Notes: generated by a model from the letters alone, not told the origin. A stretch of 64,000 bases of DNA from Stenotrophomonas sp. MYb238 (GCF_009496535.1 NZ_WIDL01000003.1:62001-126000); one strand, 5' to 3'; counted from the first letter of the stretch, positions 44,355 through 54,048 are shown. A program made the numbers and translations.

Positions 44355-45572
44355 ATGCAATGCAGCATTTTTGTCGGCACGATCGGCGCTCTTGCGCTCC
44401 TTCTCTCCGGCTGCCAGAAGGCGCCCGACACGCCGGCGCCGGCGCCCGGCGATGCCGGCTTCGCCAAGGTGCTGCAGCAGAAGCTGCTGGACGCCAAGCC
44501 CGGCGACGTGATCGAGGTGCCCGAAGGCATCTTCCAGTTCGACCGCAGCCTCAGCCTGCGCGTGGACAACGTCACCCTGCGCGGCAAGGGCATGGACAAG
44601 TCCATCCTCAGCTTCAAGGGCCAGAAGGCCGGCGCCGAAGGCCTGCTGGTGAACGCCGATGGCTTCACCCTGGAGAACCTGGCGATCGAGGACAGCAAGG
44701 GCGATGGCTTCAAGATCAGCCAGTCCGAGAACGTCACCATCCGCGGCGTGCGCGTGGAATGGACCGGCGGCCCCAAGACCAGCAACGGCGGCTATGGCCT
44801 GTACCCGGTGCTGTGCAGGAACGTGCTGATCGAGAACTCGGTGGCGATCGGCGCCTCGGATTCGGGCATCTACGTCGGCCAGTCGCGCGATGTGATCGTG
44901 CGCAACAACCGCGCCGAGCGCAACGTGGCCGGCATCGAGATCGAGAACACCATCAACGCCGACGTGTACGACAACGTGGCCACCGGCAACACCGGCGGCA
45001 TCCTGGTGTTCAACATGCCGGCGCTGACCCAGCAGGGCGACGCGATCCGCGTGTTCAAGAACAAGGTGGTGGAGAACAACCACGACAACTTCGGCGCCAA
45101 GGGCACGCCGGTGGCCAGCGTGCCGGCCGGCAGCGGCGTGGTGATCAACTCCAACGACAACATCGAGATCTTCGACAACGACATTACCGGCAACCAGACC
45201 GCCAACATCATCGTCTCCAGCGTGTATTCCACCGGCTACAAGGACGACAAGGCCTCCGGTGAGTTCGATCCGTACCCCGAGCGCATCCACGTGCACGGCA
45301 ACCGGCTGTCCGGCGGCGGCGATTCGCCCGACCGGATGGACTTCAAGGCGCTGAAGGTGGCGATGTACGGCCTTACCGGCAGCTTCCCGGACGTGCTGTT
45401 CGACGGCTACGTCAACCCGCAGCGCAAGGACGGCCCGCAGATCTGCCTGCGCGACGTGTCCGGCGTGCTCAACGCCGACGGTCCCGGCGGCTACAAGAAC
45501 CCGAGCAAGGACGCCAGGCCCTACGACTGCACGCTGCCGTCGCTGCCGGCGGTCGACCTGAAGCGCGGTTGA
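44355..45572 (+). CDS. parallel beta-helix lipoprotein (TIGR03805-like)
   Basis: A 405-residue lipoprotein with a lipobox ALLLSGC (Cys20). The mature part is a right-handed parallel beta-helix: repeating blocks such as VTLRGKGMDKSILSFKG, FTLENLAIEDSKGDGFKI, VLIENSVAIGASDSGIYVG and VIVRNNRAERNVAGIEIENT with asparagine ladders. It resembles the TIGR03805 family, known to occur in a gene pair with a cytochrome-like lipoprotein (TIGR03806), both of unknown function; the second is the next gene, 10 bases away. Beta-helices of this kind often bind or cut carbohydrates, but no catalytic residues are evident. First gene of the unit; GGGAGAG lies 7 bases before the ATG. Confidence 0.9.
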   Translation: MQCSIFVGTIGALALLLSGCQKAPDTPAPAPGDAGFAKVLQQKLLDAKPGDVIEVPEGIFQFDRSLSLRVDNVTLRGKGMDKSILSFKGQKAGAEGLLVNADGFTLENLAIEDSKGDGFKISQSENVTIRGVRVEWTGGPKTSNGGYGLYPVLCRNVLIENSVAIGASDSGIYVGQSRDVIVRNNRAERNVAGIEIENTINADVYDNVATGNTGGILVFNMPALTQQGDAIRVFKNKVVENNHDNFGAKGTPVASVPAGSGVVINSNDNIEIFDNDITGNQTANIIVSSVYSTGYKDDKASGEFDPYPERIHVHGNRLSGGGDSPDRMDFKALKVAMYGLTGSFPDVLFDGYVNPQRKDGPQICLRDVSGVLNADGPGGYKNPSKDARPYDCTLPSLPAVDLKRG

Positions 45573-45582
45573 GGTGGCGCGC

Positions 45583-46713
45583 ATGTCGTTGCTCCGCTCC
45601 CTGCCGGCGCTGGCCGCGCTGCTGATGCTGGCCGCCTGCGCCCGCACCCCGGCGCCGAAGCCGGTGCAGTTCTTCGCCGAGGGCATGCCCGAGCGCCTGT
45701 CCGACTGGAGCGTGCTGTACGTGGCCGACGGCCGGCTGCGGCTCAACGCCCAGGTGCTGCCCTACGACCTGGACTCGGCGCTGTTCACCGACCACGCGCA
45801 CAAGCTGCGCACGGTGTGGATGCCGGCCGGCACGCCGGCGCGCTACCAGCCGGACGAGGCCATGGATTTCCCGGTCGGCACCATCATCAGCAAGACCTTC
45901 TACTACCCCCGTGGCGAAGGCGACACGGTGCTGCGCAGCGAGGACACCGGCCCCGAGCCGGACGGCGGCCTGACGCTGGCCAAGGTGCGGCTGGTGGAGA
46001 CGCGGCTGCTGGTGCGCCGCGCCTCGGGCTGGGTCGCGCTGCCGTACGTGTGGAACGCCGAACAGAACGAGGCCCGGCTGATGCGCACCGGCGAGCTGGT
46101 GCCGCTGACTCTGGCCGGCGCGGACGGCAAGCGCCAGCAGCTGGAATACCTGGTGCCGGACGAGAACCAGTGCGCCGGTTGCCACGGCACCGACCTCAAG
46201 TCCAAGCAGATTTTCCCGATCGGGCCGAAAGCGCGGCACCTCAACCACGACTTCGCCTACGCCGGCGGCAAGGCCAACCAGCTGCGGCACTGGCAGGACG
46301 TGGGCTATCTGGCCGACGTGCCGGCCGGCGAGCTGCCGCGCAACGTCGCCTGGAACGACGCGCAGGCGCCGCTGGAAGCGCGTGCGCGTTCGTACCTGGA
46401 CATCAACTGCGGGCATTGCCACAGCCAGAAGGGCGCGGCGCGCACGTCGGGCATGTGGCTGGATTCGAACACCCACGATCCGCTGCGGGTAGGCCGCTGC
46501 AAGCTGCCGATCGCCGCGGGGCAGGGCACCGGCAACCGGGCCTGGGACATCGCGCCCGGCAAGCCGGACGATTCGATCCTGACCTACCGCATGGAAAGCA
46601 CCGACCCCGGCGTGATGATGCCGGAGCTGGGGCGCAGCATCGTCCACGAGGAGGGCGTGGAACTGATACGGCAGTGGATCGCGGCCATGTCCGCGCAGGA
46701 GTGCGGCGCATAG
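45583..46713 (+). CDS. di-heme cytochrome c lipoprotein (SO2930 / TIGR03806-like)
   Basis: A 376-residue lipoprotein with a lipobox MLAAC (Cys19) and two heme c motifs, CAGCH at 197-201 and CGHCH at 276-280. The first half (WSVLYVADGRLRLNAQVLPYDLDSALFTDHAHKLR; conserved KTFYYPR) is the characteristic non-heme domain of the SO2930-type family. Likely periplasmic electron carrier or oxidase part. The ATG at 45583 follows GAGGTGG by 5 bases; a GTG three codons before is less likely. It is the fixed partner of the beta-helix protein before it. The electron donor is unknown. Confidence 0.9.
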   Translation: MSLLRSLPALAALLMLAACARTPAPKPVQFFAEGMPERLSDWSVLYVADGRLRLNAQVLPYDLDSALFTDHAHKLRTVWMPAGTPARYQPDEAMDFPVGTIISKTFYYPRGEGDTVLRSEDTGPEPDGGLTLAKVRLVETRLLVRRASGWVALPYVWNAEQNEARLMRTGELVPLTLAGADGKRQQLEYLVPDENQCAGCHGTDLKSKQIFPIGPKARHLNHDFAYAGGKANQLRHWQDVGYLADVPAGELPRNVAWNDAQAPLEARARSYLDINCGHCHSQKGAARTSGMWLDSNTHDPLRVGRCKLPIAAGQGTGNRAWDIAPGKPDDSILTYRMESTDPGVMMPELGRSIVHEEGVELIRQWIAAMSAQECGA

Positions 46714-46777
46714 GCAGGTGGTTGGAACAGGCACACGGCCCCGCATCGCCGCGCGGAATCGACGTGAGGGGAACTCA

Positions 46778-49267
46778 ATGGGAAAGGGGAACTCGATGAC
46801 GTACAACAGATTGACGCGTGGTGTCCGCAAGGCCCTGCTGACTTCGCTGCTGGCATCGCCGGCGCTGGCCGCGCAGGCGCAGCAACCGCCGCCGGCGCCC
46901 GCCCAGGCCGAGGCCATCGAACTGGACCGGATCGTGGTCACCGCGCAGAGCCGCGAGCAGGAACTCAAGGACGTGCCCATCGCCCTGCAGGTGGTGGGCG
47001 AGAACGTCATCGAACAGACCATGGCCGAGAACCTCGGCGACCTGGACAGTTTCGTTCCGGGCCTGTCGGTCAGCGACGACCAGCCGACCCAGGCCGGTTT
47101 CAAGCTGCGCGGCCTGAGCACCGGCGATTTCGGCATCGGCACCGATCCCACCGTCGGCGTGTACGTGGACGGGGTCTATGCCGGCCGCGGCGGCGGCACG
47201 GTGCTGCCGTTCCTGGACGTGGAGCGCATCGAAGTGCTGAAGGGACCGCAGGGCACGCTGTTCGGCCGCAACACCGCCGCCGGTGCGGTATCCATCGTGA
47301 CCAAGCGCCCCGGCAACGAGCTCGAAGGCCGTGCGCGCGTGCGCATGGGCAATTACGGCAAGCAGTATTTCGACGGCATGCTCAACCTGCCGGCCGGTGA
47401 AACCACGGCCTTCCGCCTCAATGCCATGAGCAGCCAGACCGATGGCTGGATGAAGGACGCGGCCACCGGCAAGCCGCTGGACGATGGCCGCAACTGGGCC
47501 ACGCGCGCGGCGCTGCGCTGGGACATCGGCGACAACACGCAGATGCTGCTCAGCTGGGACCACGAGGACCTGGACCAGCGCTCGCGCCCGGCCATCGGCA
47601 TCGTCGCGCTGCCGCCGGCGCCGGACGTGCCGCCGGTGCCCGCCGACCCGGCGCGTTACCAGGACCCGTTCGGCCACGCCGCGTACACCGACGTGCCCGA
47701 CAACGACGAGACCCGGAAGTTCGATGGCGCGACCCTGATCCTCGACCACGCCTTCGAGTGGGGCCACCTGAGCTCGATGACCTCCTGGCGCACCTTCGAC
47801 ACCTACAACCGCGCCGAGGAGGACGGCACCAACCGCCGCGAGCTGTACCTGGACACCATCAACATCGAGGACAACACCACCTGGTACCAGGAGTTCAAGT
47901 TCAGCGGCAACACCGAGCGCCTGGACTGGGTGGCCGGTGCCAGCTGGTTCCAGGAGAAGGCCAGCCAGTCCAGCGTGGTCGACCTGACCAGCGACAGCAT
48001 CAATACCGCCGCCGCCGGCCTGTATGGGATGCCCCTGTTCGGCATGCTGCAGCAGGCGGCCGATTTCTACGGCATCCCCGTGCAGCTGTTCGGCCATCCA
48101 TGGCGCGAGTCGTACGACAACACGGTGGACGCCACCGCGTATGCGGCGTTCGGCGACGTGATCTGGCACGCGACCGACAAGCTGAACCTGACCTTCGGCC
48201 TGCGCTATACGCGCGACGAGAAGAAGTTCACCTGGTTCAACGACTACCACCGCGCCGACGCGCTGAACCAGGCGCTGCAGACGCTGGAGCAATACGGCGT
48301 GCTGCCGCAGCCGGTGCCGTGCGAGGCGCTGGGCCTGTGCGCCATGGACGAGGACGGCGATGGCCTGATCCCGATCGACGCGGCGTTCCTGGCCGGTTTC
48401 GACCTGGCCTTCAGCGACCCGATCTCGATGGCCAACAAGGGCGTGACCAACCGCGCCAAGAACGCGTGGAGCGACTGGAGCCCGCGCCTGGTCGTGGACT
48501 ACCACCCGTCCGACGACACCATGCTGTTCGCCTCGGTGGCCAAGGGCTACAAGGCCGGCGGCTACAACGTGTTCTCGCCGGGCGCGGCCTTCGACAACGA
48601 AAGCGTGTGGAACTTCGAGGCCGGCATCAAGCGCGACCTGCGCGAGCTGCGCATCCAGTACGAAGCCTCGGCGTTCTATTACGTGTACGACAACCGCCAG
48701 GCGATCCGCTTGGACACCTCGGCCGACATCCCGCGCTACGTGGTCAGCACCAGCGACCTCACTGCGCGCGGCGTGGACTTCAGCGCGCGCTGGCAGGCCA
48801 CCGACCGGCTGAGCATGGATTTCGCCGTGGAGTGGATCGATTCGACCTACAAGGATTTCGTCACCCCGGACGGCATCGACCTCAGCGGGCAGCCGACCGG
48901 CGAGGCGAACCTGTCCTTCGCCGCCGGCGCCGCCTACACCGTGCCGCTGGGCGAATACGGCGACCTGATGTTCTCGGCCCGCCATTCCTACGGCGGCCGC
49001 GGCCGCTGCAACTCCGGCTCCTCCAGCCAGGGCAACTGCGGGCGCTACGCCACCTTCACCATCGGCGAGGAGCGCAACCGCACCGACCTGTACCTGCGCT
49101 GGCGCTCGCCCTCCACGCAGTGGAGCGTGGCCGCCTACGTCAACAACGCGTTCGACAACCGCTACGTCAACGGCCTGTACACCTATGGCACCACGGTGGT
49201 CGGCACCACCGCCGCCGGCATCAGCGAACCGCGTTTCTACGGCATGGAACTGATGTACCGGTTCTGA
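46778..49267 (+). CDS. TonB-dependent outer membrane receptor
   Basis: An 829-residue receptor with signal peptide (cleavage near residue 34, ALAAQA), a TonB-box-like DRIVVTA (about 50-56), a plug domain (VPIALQVVGENVIEQ; GVYVDGVYAGRGGGTVLPFLDVERIEVLKGPQGTLFGRNTAAGAVSI) and a beta-barrel ending in a terminal Phe (MELMYRF). The ligand is unknown. Two start sites follow one another: a ribosome site and ATG at 46778, then a near-copy (GGGGAACTC-ATG) at 46796. It is 64 bases after the cytochrome gene and is probably part of that unit. Confidence 0.94.
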   Translation: MGKGNSMTYNRLTRGVRKALLTSLLASPALAAQAQQPPPAPAQAEAIELDRIVVTAQSREQELKDVPIALQVVGENVIEQTMAENLGDLDSFVPGLSVSDDQPTQAGFKLRGLSTGDFGIGTDPTVGVYVDGVYAGRGGGTVLPFLDVERIEVLKGPQGTLFGRNTAAGAVSIVTKRPGNELEGRARVRMGNYGKQYFDGMLNLPAGETTAFRLNAMSSQTDGWMKDAATGKPLDDGRNWATRAALRWDIGDNTQMLLSWDHEDLDQRSRPAIGIVALPPAPDVPPVPADPARYQDPFGHAAYTDVPDNDETRKFDGATLILDHAFEWGHLSSMTSWRTFDTYNRAEEDGTNRRELYLDTINIEDNTTWYQEFKFSGNTERLDWVAGASWFQEKASQSSVVDLTSDSINTAAAGLYGMPLFGMLQQAADFYGIPVQLFGHPWRESYDNTVDATAYAAFGDVIWHATDKLNLTFGLRYTRDEKKFTWFNDYHRADALNQALQTLEQYGVLPQPVPCEALGLCAMDEDGDGLIPIDAAFLAGFDLAFSDPISMANKGVTNRAKNAWSDWSPRLVVDYHPSDDTMLFASVAKGYKAGGYNVFSPGAAFDNESVWNFEAGIKRDLRELRIQYEASAFYYVYDNRQAIRLDTSADIPRYVVSTSDLTARGVDFSARWQATDRLSMDFAVEWIDSTYKDFVTPDGIDLSGQPTGEANLSFAAGAAYTVPLGEYGDLMFSARHSYGGRGRCNSGSSSQGNCGRYATFTIGEERNRTDLYLRWRSPSTQWSVAAYVNNAFDNRYVNGLYTYGTTVVGTTAAGISEPRFYGMELMYRF

Positions 49268-49394
49268 TCCAACGCCACATGCCGTAGCCGCCGGCACTGC
49301 CGGTGCTGGCGCAAGCCTCCGCATCCACGATGGATGCGGAGGCTTCTCCTGCCGCGGCACCGCCGGAATCGACGCCCCTCGTAGACTTGGACGC

Positions 49395-50804
49395 ATGGAC
49401 ACCAACGCCACCACGCCCCCCGCCGAACTGCGCCCGACCCTCGACCGCCTGCGCGCCGCCTGGCAGGCGCACAAGCCGGACCACGCGCAGCGCAGCGCCG
49501 ACCTGCTGCGCCTGCGCGAGGCCCTGAAGCGGCGGCTTGACGAGATGGCGGCCGCCATCTCCGCCGACTTCGGCCATCGCTCGCCGCACGAATCGCGCAT
49601 CGCCGACGGCATGACCGTGCTCAACGAGATCGACCACCTGCGCCGGCACCTGCGCCGCTGGATGAAGCCGCGCCGCGTCGGCGTGGGCTGGCGCTTCTGG
49701 CCGGCACGCGCGGAGATCCGTCCCGAGCCGGTCGGCGTGGTCGGCGTCATCGCGCCGTGGAACTACCCGGTCAACCTGGCGCTGATCCCGCTGGCGACCG
49801 CCATCGCCGCCGGCAACCACGCCTACCTGAAGCCCTCCGAGCACACGCCGCGCACCAGCGCCTTCCTGCGCACGCTGTTGGCCGAGGTGTTCCCGGCCGA
49901 CCGCGTCGCCGTCGCCGAAGGCGGCGCGGACGTGGCCGGCGCCTTCGCCGCGCTGCCGTTCGACCACCTGGTATTCACCGGTTCCACCGCGGTGGGGCGC
50001 AAGGTGATGGCCGCCGCCGCGCCGAACCTGACTCCGCTGACGCTGGAACTGGGCGGCAAGTCGCCGGCCATCGTCTGCGACGACTACCCGCCGGAGCAGG
50101 CCGCCGCGCGGCTGGCGACCGGCAAGTGGTTCAACTGCGGGCAGACCTGCATCGCCCCGGACTACGTGCTGGTCGACGCGGCGCGCCGCGACGCGCTGGT
50201 GCAGGCGCTGCGCGAGCAGGTGCGCGCGCGCTACGGGCAGGGCCTGGCCGGCAACGGCGACTACAGCCGCATCGTCAACGACGGCCAGTACGCGCGGCTG
50301 CAGGCGCAGGTGGACGACGCGCGCGCGCGCGGGCTGGAGGTGATCGTGCTGGGCGAGGCCGATCCGGCCCAGCGGCTGTTCCCGCCTACCCTGGTGCTGG
50401 AGCCGGGCGAGGATGCGACGGTGATGCAGGAGGAGATCTTCGGCCCGGTGTTCCCGATCCGCAGCGTGCGCTCGCTGGAGGAGGCCATCGCCTACGTCAA
50501 CGCGCACGACCGGCCGCTGGCGCTGTATCCGTTCAGCCACGACCGCGCCCGCGTTGAGACGATCCTGCGCAATACGCTGGCCGGCGGCATCTGCGTCAAC
50601 GACACGCTGTTCCATTTCGCCATCAACAGCCTGCCGTTCGGCGGCATCGGCCCCAGCGGCATGGGCGCCTACCACGGCCGCAGCGGCTTCGACGCGATGA
50701 GCAAGCAGTTGCCGATCCTGTGGCAGGCGCGGCGCACCGGCGGCGACCTGCTTAAGCCGCCCTATCGGAAGGCGCAGTGGCTGATCGATCTGATCGTGCG
50801 CTAG
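49395..50804 (+). CDS. calB: aldehyde dehydrogenase, coniferyl-aldehyde type
   Basis: NAD(P)-dependent aldehyde dehydrogenase of 469 residues. Catalytic residues are Glu218 in LTLELGGKSPAI and Cys252 in NCGQTCIAPDYV; the cofactor region reads GSTAVGRKVM. The PLATAIAAGNHAYLKPSEHTPRTS pattern and C-terminal KPPYRKAQWLID place it in the coniferyl-aldehyde dehydrogenase (CalB) group, which includes enzymes for aromatic and fatty aldehydes. It is 127 bases downstream of the TonB receptor and possibly part of the same pathway. The symbol names the group; substrate not proven. Confidence 0.87.
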   Translation: MDTNATTPPAELRPTLDRLRAAWQAHKPDHAQRSADLLRLREALKRRLDEMAAAISADFGHRSPHESRIADGMTVLNEIDHLRRHLRRWMKPRRVGVGWRFWPARAEIRPEPVGVVGVIAPWNYPVNLALIPLATAIAAGNHAYLKPSEHTPRTSAFLRTLLAEVFPADRVAVAEGGADVAGAFAALPFDHLVFTGSTAVGRKVMAAAAPNLTPLTLELGGKSPAIVCDDYPPEQAAARLATGKWFNCGQTCIAPDYVLVDAARRDALVQALREQVRARYGQGLAGNGDYSRIVNDGQYARLQAQVDDARARGLEVIVLGEADPAQRLFPPTLVLEPGEDATVMQEEIFGPVFPIRSVRSLEEAIAYVNAHDRPLALYPFSHDRARVETILRNTLAGGICVNDTLFHFAINSLPFGGIGPSGMGAYHGRSGFDAMSKQLPILWQARRTGGDLLKPPYRKAQWLIDLIVR

Positions 50805-50956
50805 CCAGAGGACATGGATCGGCGGCGCGGGGTCGCGCACGCGTTCGGACGCAGGGGCGCTGATGGAACTGGAGCGTGGACGCTCCGGACGGACTGAAGG
50901 AATCGTCCGGACCGCTCCCGGCATCGCCCTTCGGTGACCGCCAGGTTGCGGCCGAT

Positions 50957-50985
50957 GGACGGCGGGCACAAAAAACCCGCCATCC
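50957..50985 (-). terminator. hairpin with a T-run in its loop, downstream of the phasin gene
   Basis: On the minus strand GGATGGCGGG-TTTTTTGTG-CCCGCC forms a stem with the T-run inside the loop. It could act as a terminator for the phasin gene in a non-standard arrangement. The rest of 50805-51069 shows no gene. Confidence 0.4.
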
Positions 50986-51069
50986 GGAGCCGTGAGGGGA
51001 GGGAACAAACGGCGCGGTACTGCTGGCGGGTCGGGTCGATTCTTGCTCAGTTGATGTTGCTTTGCAACA

Positions 51070-51546
51070 TCATGGTTTTCCGGGCGGCTGCGGCGACGTG
51101 GACTGGGACGGGGTAGCGTGGGCCTCGGCGCGGTTCAGGCGGTGGTTGAGCGCGTCCAGGCGCGCATTGAGCGCCTCGATGTCCGAGCGGCTGGGAATGT
51201 CCATGCGCCGCAGCACCCGCTGCACGCGGTCCTCGAAGGATTTCTCGACCCGGTCCCAGGTGCCGGCCGCGCGTTCGCGGGCATTGCCCAGGGTGGACTC
51301 GACCGAGTCGCGCAGGCTCTCGCCGCGCGCGGAGTCCTCTCGGCTGCGCGCCTCCATCGATTCGCCTTCCCGGACCAATGAGTCGAATAGCCGGCTGCCC
51401 TCGGCCTGGGCCCGCGACAGCGCGCCAAGTCCGGCCAGCCATACCTGCTGCGCCGATTCGCCCAGGCTGCGGCCGGCACGCCCGGTCCGGTCATGCGCGG
51501 CGCCGCCCGCGTCGCGGCCGGCATCGTGGTGTTCGTGGGTGTTCAT
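51070..51546 (-). CDS. phasin-like polyhydroxyalkanoate granule protein
   Basis: A 158-residue protein with the phasin superfamily layout: a polar N-terminus, LGESAQQVWLAGLGALSRAQAEGSRLFDSLVREGE (the characteristic motif, residues about 28-62), amphipathic helices, and a short C-terminal coiled coil with DIEALNARLDALNHRLNRAEA. Binds the surface of PHA granules. With the next gene upstream it makes a pair linked to polyhydroxyalkanoate storage; no PHA synthase gene is in the window. Confidence 0.82.
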   Translation of the reverse strand: MNTHEHHDAGRDAGGAAHDRTGRAGRSLGESAQQVWLAGLGALSRAQAEGSRLFDSLVREGESMEARSREDSARGESLRDSVESTLGNARERAAGTWDRVEKSFEDRVQRVLRRMDIPSRSDIEALNARLDALNHRLNRAEAHATPSQSTSPQPPGKP

Positions 51547-51637
51547 GGTGGCGTTCCTCTGTGCTGGCGACCGGGGAACACCGTAGCGGCGGCGATGCCT
51601 GCGCGGCGTGATGGAATCCGGCCCGGGGCGCTTTCGT

Positions 51638-51913
51638 TCAGCCCAGCTTTTCGGCCAGTACCCGCTGGATCTCCGATTCGACCATGCCCTTCATCGCCGA
51701 CAGCAGGAAACCCAGCTCGGCCTTCACCCTTACCGCGCCGGGCAGCATCTCGATCGCGCCGTCGACGCCGGAGCGGGCGAAGTGCAGGGTGTCGCCCTCC
51801 CAGCGGGCATTAACCTCGAAACGTTCCTGCAGCTTGCGGGCGACCTCGGCGATGGCCTCGCGCGCGCGCTCTTCGGTCAGGGAATGGGCGTGGCGGATGT
51901 CGATGGTGGACAT
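51638..51913 (-). CDS. polyhydroxyalkanoic acid system family protein
   Basis: A 91-residue protein matching the PHB_acc/PHA-system family (TIGR02610 type): MSTIDIRHAHSLTEERAREAI and a C-terminal LGFLLSAMKGMVESEIQRVLAEKLG. Its function in PHA metabolism is not defined. The ATG at 51913 is chosen; upstream codons to 51982 are not conserved. It is 91 bases before the phasin-like gene and convergent with nothing; the FHA gene is divergent. Confidence 0.82.
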   Translation of the reverse strand: MSTIDIRHAHSLTEERAREAIAEVARKLQERFEVNARWEGDTLHFARSGVDGAIEMLPGAVRVKAELGFLLSAMKGMVESEIQRVLAEKLG

Positions 51914-52032
51914 GCAGGTCTCCTGGCAGCTGGCGTGGAGTTGAGGGTGCGGCATTGTGCGGACACGCGCGGCGCAGTCCAAGTCCCGCGCCTACCTTCT
52001 GCATGTCCTGCCAACCTGCTAGGCTGCCGCCG

Positions 52033-52836
52033 GTGCGCACCCTGCAAGTCCATTTCAGCAATCGCCAGCAGCCCGATCAGCCCCTCGCGCCGGGGGTGCA
52101 GCGCATCGTCCGCGACGCCAGCGGGCAGGTCCGGCTGGGCGACGACAGCGTCGGCCCGCTGCTGCTGGCGCGCTTCTGCACCGACGAACGCGGGGTCTGG
52201 CTGCAGGTGGCCAGCGGCCGCCGCGGCATCCACGTCAACGGCCGCCCGGTGCGGCGCATGGCGCTGCTGCGCGCCGGCGATTCGGTCTATGCCGACGGTG
52301 TGGAGATGCTGCTGCGCGGGGAGTGCGAGCCCGTCGCGCAGCCGCCGGCGGCCGGCGGTGAGGAAGGCGAGGACCTGCGCGTGCTGCTGCGCGGCGTCGG
52401 CGGCCGCCATCACGGGCGCTGCTACACCCTGGATCAGCCCCGCACCATTGGCCGCGACAGCGCGGTGGACATGGTGATCGACGACCCGGTCTTTCCCGAG
52501 CAGCAGGCGCGCTTCGAGCGCCATGGCGAGCGGGTGCTGCTGCGCGACCTGGGATCGCCGGAAGGCTGCCGGGTCAACGGCGTCGCGGTCCGCCATTGCT
52601 GGCTGCAGGGCGGTGACCAGGTGGTGTTCGACGGCAACCAGCGCTTCGTGCTGGAGGTGCCGCTGGATGCGCAGTCGGCCCGGTTCCCTGTCGTCGGAGA
52701 CGCGGATGGGATGGAGGAGGGCGAACCCGCCGCCGACGTCCCGCCGCCGCCTGCACGGCGCTGGCCATGGCTGCTGCTGAGTGCGCTGCTGCTGGGCGGC
52801 GCGCTGAGCGCGCTGCTGTTGTTCGGCGCCCGCTGA
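52033..52836 (+). CDS. FHA-domain membrane protein
   Basis: A protein of about 267 residues with two parts: an N-terminal barrel-like region (RTLQVHFSNRQQPDQPLAPG, with VASGRRGIHVNGRPVRR), a forkhead-associated-like domain (YTLDQPRTIGRDSAVDMVIDDPVFPEQQARF, LRDLGSPEGCRVNGVAV), and one C-terminal membrane helix (about 245-262). FHA domains bind phospho-threonine. The start is probably the GTG at 52033, because upstream sequence is poorly structured; no strong ribosome site. No Ser/Thr kinase gene is present in the window. Confidence 0.8.
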   Translation: MRTLQVHFSNRQQPDQPLAPGVQRIVRDASGQVRLGDDSVGPLLLARFCTDERGVWLQVASGRRGIHVNGRPVRRMALLRAGDSVYADGVEMLLRGECEPVAQPPAAGGEEGEDLRVLLRGVGGRHHGRCYTLDQPRTIGRDSAVDMVIDDPVFPEQQARFERHGERVLLRDLGSPEGCRVNGVAVRHCWLQGGDQVVFDGNQRFVLEVPLDAQSARFPVVGDADGMEEGEPAADVPPPPARRWPWLLLSALLLGGALSALLLFGAR

Positions 52837-52962
52837 GCCCTGCGTTCCTCGCCATGCATGCCCCTGCTGCACGGGCGGATTGGCTGCAGATGCAACTTTT
52901 CCGCTGCCCCCAAAGCCTGTTGCGCTGCGGCATACTTGCGGTTCCCCTTGGACAGGTGTGAC

Positions 52963-54048
52963 ATGACGCGCGCGTTCAACTTCAGTGCCGGCCCCGCGAC
53001 CCTGCCGGAATCGGTCCTGCGCCAGGCGCAGGCGGAGATGTTGGAATGGAACGGCGTGGGCGCGTCCATCGTGGAGATCAGCCACCGCAGCGCCGAGTTC
53101 GTGGCGGTGGCGGCGCAGGCCGAAGCCGACCTGCGCACCCTGCTCGGCATCCCCGACGATTACGCGGTACTGTTCATGGGCGGCGGCGCGACCACCCAGC
53201 AGGCGCTGCTGCCGTTGAACCTCGCCGCGGCCGGGCAGCGGGTGGACTACGTGGTCAGCGGCCACTGGGGCAAGACCGCGGTCCGGCAGGCGCGGCCCTA
53301 CGTGGACGTGAATATCGCCGCCGACGGCGAGGCCGGCGGCTTCCGCGACATTCCCGCGCGTGCGCAGTGGCGGCTTTCCGACGATGCGGCCTACGTGCAC
53401 ATCACCGCCAACGAGACCATCCACGGCGTCGAGTTCCGCGAGGTGCCGGACGTCGGCGCGGTGCCGCTGGTGGCCGACTTCAGTTCCTCCATCGCTTCGG
53501 AGCCGATCGACGTTTCGCGTTATGGCGTCATCTACGCCGGCGCGCAGAAGAACCTCGGCCCGGTCGGCATCGCCGTGGTCATCGTCCGCCGCGACCTGCT
53601 CGAACGCGCCGGCCAGCCGCGTGCGGACATCTTCGATTACCGCTCGCACGCGGCGCGCGATTCCATGCTCAACACCCCGCCGACCTGGAACTGGTACCTG
53701 CTCGGCCTGACCGTGAAGTGGATGCTGGCGCAGGGCGGCACGGCCGAATTTGCCCGCCGCAACGCGGCCAAGGCGTCGCTGGTCTACCAGACCATCGACG
53801 GCTCCGGCGGCTTCTACCGCAACGAGGTCGCGCCGGCGGTGCGGTCGCGCATGAACATCCCCTTCTTCCTGCCCAGCGCCGACCTGGACGCACGTTTCGT
53901 CGCCGAGGCCAAGGCCGCCGGCCTGCTCGCGCTCAAGGGGCACAAGGCCGTCGGCGGCATCCGCGCCTCGCTGTACAACGCCATGCCGCTGGAAGGCGCG
54001 CAGGCGCTGGCGGCGTTCATGCACGACTTCCAGCAGCGCAACGGCTGA
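52963..54048 (+). CDS. serC: phosphoserine aminotransferase
   Basis: PLP transaminase of serine and pyridoxine synthesis. The 361 residues start [19 protein letters not shown] and contain [15 protein letters not shown] and the PLP-lysine Lys196 in [12 protein letters not shown]. The operon order serC-pheA-aroA (gap of 54 and 231 bases) is that of gammaproteobacteria, tying serine and aromatic synthesis together. The ATG at 52963 opens the conserved start. Confidence 0.96.
   Translation: MTRAFNFSAGPATLPESVLRQAQAEMLEWNGVGASIVEISHRSAEFVAVAAQAEADLRTLLGIPDDYAVLFMGGGATTQQALLPLNLAAAGQRVDYVVSGHWGKTAVRQARPYVDVNIAADGEAGGFRDIPARAQWRLSDDAAYVHITANETIHGVEFREVPDVGAVPLVADFSSSIASEPIDVSRYGVIYAGAQKNLGPVGIAVVIVRRDLLERAGQPRADIFDYRSHAARDSMLNTPPTWNWYLLGLTVKWMLAQGGTAEFARRNAAKASLVYQTIDGSGGFYRNEVAPAVRSRMNIPFFLPSADLDARFVAEAKAAGLLALKGHKAVGGIRASLYNAMPLEGAQALAAFMHDFQQRNG

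Noticed and set aside
46775-49750. A minus-strand frame of about 990 codons opposite the TonB receptor
   Set aside because: No recognisable domain; the plus-strand receptor has full family features.
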